From the NCBI RefSeq assembly GCF_036345155.1, contig NZ_CP107772.1:558001-622000 (forward strand): a DNA stretch of 64,000 nucleotides. The letters are read 5' to 3'. Numbering within the stretch: position 1 is the stretch's first letter; every line of letters starts with the position of its first letter. This document shows positions 42,811 through 50,132 of this stretch, in pieces. Both the position numbers and the translations under genes were made by a program. The notes below the pieces were generated by a model, which saw nothing but the letters and a program-made list of their open reading frames with translations, was not told where the DNA came from and did no database searches. Source of the DNA: Streptomyces sp. NBC_00582. Its GTDB lineage: Bacteria; Actinomycetota; Actinomycetes; Streptomycetales; Streptomycetaceae.

Positions 42811-43611
42811 TCACCGGTGCAGGGTGGTCCCGTGACCGGGCTCGGCGGCGCACGCGCTGAGCAGCGCCTGGTCGCCGACCAGCCAGACGACGGGCACACC
42901 CGACCGCAACGCGCTGAGGGCGCCGGACAGCTTCGGCAGCATGCCGCCCCGTGGCGGCCGGTCGCGCAGCAGCGCCGCGAGGTCGTCGCTGCCCATGCGG
43001 GCGATGACCGACGACGGGTCGGCCGGGTCGGCCATCAGCCCCTCCACGTCGCTGACGTAGACCAGCTGGTCGGCCGACAGCGCGGCGGCCAGGGCGGCCG
43101 CGGCGGTGTCGGCGTTGAGATTGTGGAGCAGTCCGCCGGCGTCGGGCGCCACGCTCGCGACCACCGGCAGGAGGCCCGCCTCGCACGCCGTGGTCAGCAC
43201 CTTCGTGTCCACGGCGGCGACCTCGCCCACCCGGCCGAACCTGGCGACGCCGTCGACGCGCAGCGTGCGCGCCGTCATCATCCCGGCGTCCTCGCCCGAC
43301 AGGCCGACCGCCGGTATCCCGGCGCCCTGCAGCTGGCCGACCAGGTCCTTGTTGATCCGGTCGACGAGCACCGTGCGGACGACGTCCATCATGGCGGGGT
43401 CGGTGACCCGCAGGCCGTCGACGAAGCGCGGGGTCAGCCCGCGCCGGGCGGCCTCCTCGCTCACCTCGCGGCCACCGCCGTGCACCAGGACCAGCCGCCG
43501 GCAGCCGCCGGCCAGCACGGTCAGGGCGCGCAACGCGGCGGCGGACAGCCGGCCGCTCCGCATCGCCGCGCCCCCGTACTTGACCACGAGCACCGGCCCG
43601 GCCCCGGTCAA
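42811..43611 (-). CDS. argB-like: N-acetylglutamate kinase (ArgB-type) in an NRPS operon
   Basis: 266 residues of the amino-acid kinase family. VLVVKYGGAAM, LVLVHGGGREVSEEAARRGL, RFVDGLRVTDPAMMDVVRTV, NKDLVGQLQGAGIPAVGLSGEDAGMMTA, LLHNLNADTAAAALAAALSA, YVSDVEGLMADPADPSSVIA and RGGMLPKLSGALSAL follow ArgB motif by motif (phosphate loops, the NADT acyl-amino-acid region and GGMxPK). A TTG start at 43611 overlaps the stop of the NRPS C-PCP gene (TTGA), so translation is coupled. The family phosphorylates N-acetylglutamate for ornithine/arginine synthesis. Its place inside the cluster implies a dedicated supply of a glutamate- or ornithine-derived unit. Confidence 0.9.
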   Translation of the reverse strand: MTGAGPVLVVKYGGAAMRSGRLSAAALRALTVLAGGCRRLVLVHGGGREVSEEAARRGLTPRFVDGLRVTDPAMMDVVRTVLVDRINKDLVGQLQGAGIPAVGLSGEDAGMMTARTLRVDGVARFGRVGEVAAVDTKVLTTACEAGLLPVVASVAPDAGGLLHNLNADTAAAALAAALSADQLVYVSDVEGLMADPADPSSVIARMGSDDLAALLRDRPPRGGMLPKLSGALSALRSGVPVVWLVGDQALLSACAAEPGHGTTLHR

Positions 43612-45299
43612 CGCTGCTCCCCCCCGCGGTGCTCGGTCACCGCGGCGACCAGCCTCCCGAAGGTGGGGCTGCCCACCGGCAGGTTGAGCGGCAGCGAGCA
43701 GTCCAGCTCCTCGCCGAGCAGCAGCATGAGTTCGGCGGCGAGCAGCGAGTCGCCCCCCGCGGCGAAGAAGTCGTCGCCGTCGGCCGGCGCCTCGGCGTTC
43801 AGCAGCCGTCGCCACAAGCGGCGGGTCTGCTGACGGACCGTGGGATCGCCGTCCGCAGGACGTACGGCCGGCGCGTCCGCCGATACCGGCGCGGTGGCGA
43901 TGCCGGCGGGGGCCGAGGACGGAGCGGGGACGGTGGCCGGCCCGGGGTCCGGGAACCCGCTCGGCTCCGGCGTCCGGCCGGGAGGGACCGCCCCGGCCGG
44001 CCGCGGCTGCGCGGTCATGCGTTCCAGGACGCCGACCAGCCCGGCCGCCAACCGCGCGGCCTGCGGGGGGTCGATCAGGGCCGGCGAGTACAGCAGCCCG
44101 CCGCGGATCGTCCCGTCGGGCCGCGGGTCGAGTTCGACGGTCACGTCGTTGCTGCTGGACAGGCCGGCCGCCGGGAGCGCCGTGACCTCGGCGCCGGCCA
44201 GCTGAAACGGCCGGCCGAGGCCGTCGCGCAGGGCGAACAGGACCTGGGTGAGCGGGTTGACCGGCAGAGTGCGGGGCAGCCCGAGCTCCTGCATCAGCAG
44301 CGGGAACGGCACGTCCTGGTTCTCGATCGCGGCGAGCATGACCGATCGGGTCACGTCCAGCAGGCGGCCGGCGGCCGCCGGCTGCACCGGGATGCGCAGC
44401 GGCAGGGTGTTGGTGCTCAGCCCCACCAGGCGGTCGAACTCGGGCAGCGACCGGCCAACCGTCGACATCCCGATCACGGCCTCCCCGAGGCCGGTCTCCT
44501 CGGCCAGCCAGCGGGCGGCCGCGGCGATCAGCACCGTGGAGACGCTGGTCCGCGCACCGACGGCGAGCCTGCGGGCGGCCGCGGTGAGCGAGGCGTCACA
44601 GAAGATGTCCTCCCACCGGCCCTCCGACGTGCGAACGGTGGGCCGCGGCTTGAGGAAGGGGAGCTGGGCGGGGCCGGTGATGCCCGCCAACTGCTGCTTC
44701 CAGTACGCCATCTGACGGTCGAACCGCCCGGTGTCCAGCCCCTCCTGCTGCCAGGCGGCGAAGTCGGCGAACTGGCGGTGGACCGGGGGCAGCGGGTCGG
44801 GTCGCTGCTGGAGGAACGCCTCGTAACAGGCGGCGAGTTCCCCCCGGACAATGCTCATGGCCCGGCCGTCCACGGTGATGTGGTGCGTGGTCAGCAACAC
44901 GGTGTGCCGCTGCGGAGCATGCCGCAGGACCCGGCAGCGCAGCAGCGGCCCACGGTCCAGGTCGAACGGGGTGGTCGCCTCCTGTCGCGCCAGCTCCGGT
45001 ACGTCGGACGCGGCAACGCTGTCGAGGAGGTCGAAGCCCGGCGGGAGCTCGGGGTGGATGACGCGCAGCAGCTCGCCCTCCCGGAGGGTGAACGTGGTGC
45101 GCAGCGCCTCATGGCGGCCGGTCACGGCGGTCAGCGCGGCGTGGAAGGCTGCCGGGTCGAACGGCCCGTCGACCTGCCAGGCGTAGGCGAGGATGTAGGC
45201 GGGGATGTCGCGGGCGTACTGCGAGGTCAGCCACAGCCGCCGTTGCAGGGCGGTGGCCGGCGGGTGGTAGGGCAGGGTGTGCAGTCGGGCGCTACGCAT
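43608..45299 (-). CDS. NRPS protein, C-PCP (no adenylation domain)
   Basis: 563 residues. The condensation domain (~10-440) has LLTTHHITVDGRAMSIV (HHxxxDG active site), GLSTNTLPLRIPV and NQDVPFPLLMQELGL. After an Ala/Pro-rich linker (~445-485) comes a carrier domain with FFAAGGDSLLAAELMLLLGE (phosphopantetheinyl Ser). There is no A domain, so the carrier must be loaded by an enzyme acting in trans. ATG 45299 lies 9 bases after AAAGGAA; the open frame upstream is antisense to the ABC transporter and is ignored. The argB-like gene is coupled downstream, possibly feeding this carrier. Confidence 0.93.
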   Translation of the reverse strand: MRSARLHTLPYHPPATALQRRLWLTSQYARDIPAYILAYAWQVDGPFDPAAFHAALTAVTGRHEALRTTFTLREGELLRVIHPELPPGFDLLDSVAASDVPELARQEATTPFDLDRGPLLRCRVLRHAPQRHTVLLTTHHITVDGRAMSIVRGELAACYEAFLQQRPDPLPPVHRQFADFAAWQQEGLDTGRFDRQMAYWKQQLAGITGPAQLPFLKPRPTVRTSEGRWEDIFCDASLTAAARRLAVGARTSVSTVLIAAAARWLAEETGLGEAVIGMSTVGRSLPEFDRLVGLSTNTLPLRIPVQPAAAGRLLDVTRSVMLAAIENQDVPFPLLMQELGLPRTLPVNPLTQVLFALRDGLGRPFQLAGAEVTALPAAGLSSSNDVTVELDPRPDGTIRGGLLYSPALIDPPQAARLAAGLVGVLERMTAQPRPAGAVPPGRTPEPSGFPDPGPATVPAPSSAPAGIATAPVSADAPAVRPADGDPTVRQQTRRLWRRLLNAEAPADGDDFFAAGGDSLLAAELMLLLGEELDCSLPLNLPVGSPTFGRLVAAVTEHRGGEQR

Positions 45300-45388
45300 C
45301 GGACGCGTTCCTTTCGGACGGGTACCCCGTGATCCGCGGACGTGGCCGGGGGCATCAGGTCGCGGGACCGGGCCACCGGGCCCGTCGC

Positions 45389-47170
45389 TCACCGGTACGC
45401 CTGGCGTTGCAGTGCGTGGAGCTGTGCGTACGAGCCGCCGAGTGCGAGGAGTTCGCGGTGCGTGCCGGCCTCGGCGATCCGGCCCCCGCGCAGCACCACG
45501 ATCAGGTCGGTGTCGCGCATGGTGCCGAGCCGGTGCGAGACGAGCAGGGTGACCGCGCCTGTGGCCCGGCCGATGGCCCGCGCTGCGGCGGCGTACCGGT
45601 CGAGCAGCGCCTGTTCGGCGGCCGGGTCGATGGCCGCGGTCGGCTCGTCGAGCAGGAGCAGCAGCGGGTCGGTGCGCATCATGGCGCGGGCGACGGCGAG
45701 CTTCTGCCACTGCCCGCCGGACAGGTCGGTCCCGTCGTCGAAGCTTCGCCCGAGCGGGGTGTCCAGCCCGCTGCCGAGGGCGTCCGGCAGGGTCTCGGCG
45801 TCGGCGGCGCGCAGGGCGTCGGTGACGGCGAGGGTGTCGTCGATCCGGGGGAGATCGCCGATGCCGACGGTGTCGCGCAGCAGGAACTGCGGCTTGGCGA
45901 AGTCCTGGAAGCCCGCCGTGATCCGGGAGCGCCAGTCGGCGAGGTCGAGGTCGCGCAGGTCGGTGCCGTCGACCAGGATGCTGCCGTGCGTGGGGGTGGC
46001 CAGGCCCGCCAGCAGCCGGACCAGGGTGCTCTTGCCGGCCCCGTTGTCGCCCACCACACCGACTACGCTGCCGGCCGGCAGGAACAGGTCGGCGTCGGCG
46101 AGCGCGTCGTGGTCGGCGCCGGCGTACCGGTAGCCGAGGCCGCGCAGCTCGATGCCCCGGGTGAGCCGCCGCGGCGCCGGGAGGGAGCCGGTCCACAGCG
46201 CCTCGGCCGTCTGCGCCCGGGCACGCAGCCGGAGCAGCCGGGTTCCTGCCTCCTTGCTGTTGTGGACGGCGTTGCCGAAGCGGACGGTCTGCGCCATCTG
46301 CTGGCTGACGCTGGCCACCAGGGTCAGGGTGAGGACGACGTCGCCGAGGCCGATCCCGCCGGTGACGGCCTGGCGCGCCACGAGGATCACGGCGCCGGCG
46401 TAACCGATGGCGAAGACCAGCCAGCCGCCGGCGACGTACAGCGTGCCCAGCAGGCCGGCGCGGTCCAGCCGTGCGTCGGCCGCGAGCAGGTGGCGCAGGT
46501 GCCGGTCGCGGAACTCGGAGCGCAGGCCGTAGATGCGCAGTTCCTTCGCCGGACCGGCGGTGGTGGCCTGCTCGAACAGGAAGCGGGCGTGTCGCTGGTC
46601 GGCGGCCGTCTCGGTCAGGGCCCGCTGCCTGAGCCGCTCCAGCCGCGAGCCGGCCGCCAGCGACGGCCAGGCGAGCAGCGGCAGGAGCAGCAGGAAGGGG
46701 TTGACGAAGGCGAGCGCGACTCCGGTGGCGACCGCCCGCAGCACGGCGCCGATGAGCAGCGAGGTGACGTCGCACCCTTCGGCCAGGTGCATGCGTTCCG
46801 TGGCGAGCAGTTCGAGTTCGTCCAGCCAGCCGGAGCGTTCGGCGGGCTCGACCGAGGTGGTCGACAACCGCATGATTTCCCGGTCGACCAGGTGGGCGGT
46901 CTGTTCGATGAGGGGCACCGCCAGCCGGATCGCCACCGAGCCGGCCGCGAAGCCGAGCGCGTTGATCAAGGCGATGACCGCGGCCAGCCGGACGGTCGAG
47001 CCGAGGTGGTGGGCCTGGATGGCCTGGACGGTCAGCTTCAGCCCGTAGGCGGAGGCCACCAGCGTCAGCGGTCGCAGGCTGAACAGGACGGTGAAGGGCA
47101 GGGCGCGGGCCCGGTCCGCGCGGAAGGACAGGGCGAAGGCGGCGCCGAGGCCGCGCAGCGAGTCACGCAC
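45389..47170 (-). CDS. ABC transporter, fused permease-ATPase (half-transporter 1)
   Basis: About 593 residues: an N-terminal six-helix exporter domain (ALPFTVLFSLRPLTLVASAY; LLGTLYVAGGWLVFAIGYAG) and an ATPase with VVGDNGAGKSTLVRLLAGLA (Walker A), DLSGGQWQKLAVARAMMRTD (signature), LLLLLDEPTAAIDP (Walker B) and LLVSHRLGTMRDTD. GTG 47170 has GGAGG 8 bases upstream; GTG 47179 is an alternative. It overlaps the end of the partner gene by 8 bases, so the two probably form a heterodimeric type IV exporter for the cluster product. Confidence 0.92.
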   Translation of the reverse strand: MRDSLRGLGAAFALSFRADRARALPFTVLFSLRPLTLVASAYGLKLTVQAIQAHHLGSTVRLAAVIALINALGFAAGSVAIRLAVPLIEQTAHLVDREIMRLSTTSVEPAERSGWLDELELLATERMHLAEGCDVTSLLIGAVLRAVATGVALAFVNPFLLLLPLLAWPSLAAGSRLERLRQRALTETAADQRHARFLFEQATTAGPAKELRIYGLRSEFRDRHLRHLLAADARLDRAGLLGTLYVAGGWLVFAIGYAGAVILVARQAVTGGIGLGDVVLTLTLVASVSQQMAQTVRFGNAVHNSKEAGTRLLRLRARAQTAEALWTGSLPAPRRLTRGIELRGLGYRYAGADHDALADADLFLPAGSVVGVVGDNGAGKSTLVRLLAGLATPTHGSILVDGTDLRDLDLADWRSRITAGFQDFAKPQFLLRDTVGIGDLPRIDDTLAVTDALRAADAETLPDALGSGLDTPLGRSFDDGTDLSGGQWQKLAVARAMMRTDPLLLLLDEPTAAIDPAAEQALLDRYAAAARAIGRATGAVTLLVSHRLGTMRDTDLIVVLRGGRIAEAGTHRELLALGGSYAQLHALQRQAYR

Positions 47171-49025
47171 GCGCCTCACCTCCGGTGCGGGGGCCGGTGA
47201 ACCGGTCGGCCTGGATGCGGAACATCCGGGCGTAGGCCCCGTCCGCGGCCATGAGTTCCTCGTGGCTGCCGTTCTCCAGGACCGTGCCGTGTTCGAGGAC
47301 GACGATGCGGTCGGCCCGGCGGGTGGTGGAGAAGCGGTGCGAGATGAGCACGGAGGTCACTCCCTCGGTGAGCGAGAGGAACCGGTCGTTCAGCTCCGCC
47401 TCGGCGCGTACGTCGAGGGCGGAGGCCGGCTCGTCGAGGATCAGTAGCCGGGCTCCGTGCCGGACCGCGAACAGCGCGCGGGCCAGGGCGAGCCGCTGCC
47501 ATTCGCCGCCGGACAGGTCGCGGCCGCCGGCGAACTTGGCGGACAGCATGTTCTGCCAGCCCTGGTCCAGCCGGTCGATCAGCTCGGTGGCCCCGGCCTG
47601 CTCGGCGCAGATCCGCATGCCGTCCATGTCGCCGATGTGCCCGACGGCCCCGAGTCCCACGTTGTCCGCGGCGCTCAGCTCGTAGTGGACGAAGTCCTGG
47701 AAGACCGCGCCGATCCGCCGCTGCCATCGGCCGGTGTCAGACTCCGTCAGCGGGATGCCGTCGATCAGGATGCGGCCGGCCTGCGGCTGGTACATCCCGG
47801 ACAGCAGCTTGACCAGGGTGCTCTTCCCCGCCCCGTTGACGCCCACGACGGCCAGGGACCGGCCGGCCGGGATGTCCAGGTCGAAGCCGCTGAAGACCGG
47901 TTCGGCGCGTCCGGGGTAGCGGAAGCCGACTGCCTCGAACCGGACGGCCGGGGCGGCGCCGGGAACGGCTGCCGGTGGGTCGGAGGCGGCCGGCGGGAGG
48001 GCGTGTTCGAGCGCGCGGACCAGCGGGACCGCGGCGGCCCCCTGGTCGATCTTCACGTTGTCGGGGCTGACGCCCATGACGGCGCTGAGCCCGAGCAGCG
48101 CGCCGGCGTAGGCGGTGAAGCGCCCCGCGCTCAGGTCGCCGTGGGATGCGGCGAGGCCCAGCACGGTGAAGCCGCAGAGCTGCACGGCCATCACCCCGGC
48201 GGTCAGCAGGGGCATCAGGAGGCGGCCGTCCCGGCGGGTCCGCCACAGGCCCGCCATGGCGGCCCCCCACTCCTGGTGGAAGCGCAGGTCGAGCCAGTCG
48301 CGCAGCCCGAAGATACGGATCTCCTTTGCCGCTTCCGGGTCCCGGGCGAAGTCGCGGACGTACGTCGAGCGGCGCAGCTTCGCCGGGGTGCCCATCAGCG
48401 CCTGCTGGCCGCGCCGGTAGTCGGCGACGACCCCGCTGGTCAGGACGGCGAAGCCGGCCAGCAGGGCCAGGGCGAGCCACCAGTGGAAGACGGCGATCAG
48501 CGCCGCGCAGGCCACCGCCTGCAGGCGGGCCGCGCCGATGTTAGCGGTCGCGATCAGGGCGTCGCGCGGGGTGAAGCCGGCGGTGCCGACGCCCTGCGCC
48601 CCCGTCACCAGGTCGAGCGTGGCGGTGTCTTCGAGGTGGCCGATGCCGGGGGGGCCGAGCGAGGCGGCCATGACGCGGTCCCGCAGCTGCCGGGTCAGGC
48701 GCCGTCCGAGGGCGTCGGCCGTCTGCTGGGCGACCGGGACCAGCAACTGCTGGAGCAGGAAGCCGAGGGCGATCAGGACGCCCAGCACGGTGACCTGACG
48801 CAGTGCCCAGGCGTGGCCGTGGGCGGCTGCGCCCGACACCACGTCGACCAGCCGGCCGTTGGCGATCGTCAGGGCCACCGGCGCGAGGGCGGCGCCGACC
48901 AGTGCGAGCAGCAGCAGTCCGGCCAGCGGGAGACCGGCGGACGGCAGCATCACGAGCATCGCCAGGAGCGGTGAACCGCGCCGGGCGGGCCGTTCACCTG
49001 CGGGGCCGGGCGGCCGCGGGGGCAT
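47163..49025 (-). CDS. ABC transporter, fused permease-ATPase (half-transporter 2)
   Basis: 620 residues. Hydrophobic helices near the N-terminus (AMLVMLPSAGLPLAGLLLLA; VTVLGVLIALGFLLQQLLVP) and mid-protein (LQAVACAALIAVFHWWLALA) precede an ATPase with VVGVNGAGKSTLVKLLSGMY, FQDFVHYELSAADNVGLG (Q-loop), DLSGGEWQRLALARALFAVR, LLILDEPASALDV and LISHRFSTTRRAD. AAGGAG lies 9 bases before the ATG. Translational overlap with the next half-transporter supports a heterodimer. Export or self-resistance is the likely role. Confidence 0.92.
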   Translation of the reverse strand: MPPRPPGPAGERPARRGSPLLAMLVMLPSAGLPLAGLLLLALVGAALAPVALTIANGRLVDVVSGAAAHGHAWALRQVTVLGVLIALGFLLQQLLVPVAQQTADALGRRLTRQLRDRVMAASLGPPGIGHLEDTATLDLVTGAQGVGTAGFTPRDALIATANIGAARLQAVACAALIAVFHWWLALALLAGFAVLTSGVVADYRRGQQALMGTPAKLRRSTYVRDFARDPEAAKEIRIFGLRDWLDLRFHQEWGAAMAGLWRTRRDGRLLMPLLTAGVMAVQLCGFTVLGLAASHGDLSAGRFTAYAGALLGLSAVMGVSPDNVKIDQGAAAVPLVRALEHALPPAASDPPAAVPGAAPAVRFEAVGFRYPGRAEPVFSGFDLDIPAGRSLAVVGVNGAGKSTLVKLLSGMYQPQAGRILIDGIPLTESDTGRWQRRIGAVFQDFVHYELSAADNVGLGAVGHIGDMDGMRICAEQAGATELIDRLDQGWQNMLSAKFAGGRDLSGGEWQRLALARALFAVRHGARLLILDEPASALDVRAEAELNDRFLSLTEGVTSVLISHRFSTTRRADRIVVLEHGTVLENGSHEELMAADGAYARMFRIQADRFTGPRTGGEARA

Positions 49026-49092
49026 GCGATCGTTCTCCTTCCCGTCCCCTGGCGGAGACGCATGCTGCCCCGGGCGGGGCCGCGCATCAGAT

Positions 49093-49929
49093 TCAGATGA
49101 GGCGGAGCGGCGGCACGGTGTTGTGGGCGCGTACCCAGCGGAAGGCGTCGCTGGTGGCCTGCTGGCCGCCGTGGACCGGCAGGGTGACCCCGGAGACCCA
49201 GCCCGCCTGCTCGCTGCACAGGTAGAGCACCGCGGCCGCGACGTCCTCGGGGCGGCCGAACCGGCCCAGCGGGTAGAGGGAGGCTCGGTCCTGCCGGTCG
49301 TCCTCGTCGGTCAGCCACGGCTGGGTCATCGCGGTCTCGATGAGGGCCGGGGCGACCGCGTTGACCCGGATGCCGTCGGTTCCCAGTTCGTACGCGAGGG
49401 CGCCAGTCAGGCTGATCAGGGCGGCCTTGGCCGCTCCGTACAGGGCCTCGCCCGGGGCGGGGAACAGGCCGTCGATGGAGGCGGTGGAGACGATGGCGCC
49501 GCCGGCCCCCTGGGAGGTCATCACGCGGGCCGCGGCCATGATGGTGAGCAGCGGGGCCTTGACGTTCACCCCGAACACGGAGTCGATCGACGCCGCGGTT
49601 GCGTCGGCCAGCGGTCCCGCGGAGCCCGGCACGTCGCCCCACCCGCCGACGTTGCCGACGAGGATGTCCAGCCCGCCCATCCGGTCGGCCGCCTCGGCCA
49701 CGGCCTGTTCGGCGGTCTCGGGATCGCCGCAGTCGGCGGCGATCCAGTGCGCGGCGCCGCCGGCCCCGCGGATCTCCCGGGCCACGGCCTCGACGTCAGC
49801 GGCCGTTCGAGCGACCACGGTGACCTGGGCGCCCTGGCGGGCCAGCAGCAGCGCCACCTCACGGCCGATGCCGCGGCCGGCCCCGGTGACCATGGCGCGT
49901 GCGCCGTCGAGACGAAAGGGTTCCGACAC
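49093..49929 (-). CDS. Classical SDR oxidoreductase
   Basis: 278 residues from GTG 49929, which has GAGGAG 7 bases upstream. RLDGARAMVTGAGRGIGREV is the TGxxxGxG cofactor motif; DILVGNVGGWG is a variant of the NNAG site; GGAIVSTASIDGLFPAPGEALYGAAKAALISL gives the catalytic Ser and Tyr-xxx-Lys. YPLGRFGRPEDVAAAVLYLC and WVSGVTLPVHGG close the family pattern. It is a functional-looking 3-oxoacyl-ACP-reductase-type enzyme. It sits between the acylase and ABC genes and is inferred to be a tailoring ketoreductase or alcohol dehydrogenase. Confidence 0.93.
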   Translation of the reverse strand: MSEPFRLDGARAMVTGAGRGIGREVALLLARQGAQVTVVARTAADVEAVAREIRGAGGAAHWIAADCGDPETAEQAVAEAADRMGGLDILVGNVGGWGDVPGSAGPLADATAASIDSVFGVNVKAPLLTIMAAARVMTSQGAGGAIVSTASIDGLFPAPGEALYGAAKAALISLTGALAYELGTDGIRVNAVAPALIETAMTQPWLTDEDDRQDRASLYPLGRFGRPEDVAAAVLYLCSEQAGWVSGVTLPVHGGQQATSDAFRWVRAHNTVPPLRLI

Positions 49930-50132
49930 TCGTTCTCCTCGTGGATCTCTCGACCGTTCTCGATCAGGCACAGGACCGGGCCGCGGCCACGGGAGCGAAC
50001 GCCTCGCTCACGGCGGCCGGCACGGTCATGGTGGGCGTCTCCCGCGCCGCTCCGGCTGTGTTCCGCGGCGCGGACGACGCCGCCGATCTGCATGGCGGCA
50101 CCGTCCGGCACCTGTTCTCGGACTCCCGCCAC

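Noticed and set aside
42811..43611. Kinase as a LysZ-type amino-group-carrier kinase (azinomycin/vazabitide logic)
   Set aside because: Motifs follow ArgB and no LysW-like carrier protein (EDWGE C-terminus) or LysX-type ligase is present in the window.
43629..45332. Plus-strand open frame of 567 codons
   Set aside because: Antisense shadow of the C-PCP NRPS; no recognisable domain.
45300..46775. Upstream extension of the C-PCP NRPS frame
   Set aside because: The extension overlaps the ABC transporter in another frame, is Arg/Ala-rich and has no NRPS motif; ATG 45299 with AAAGGAA is the real start.
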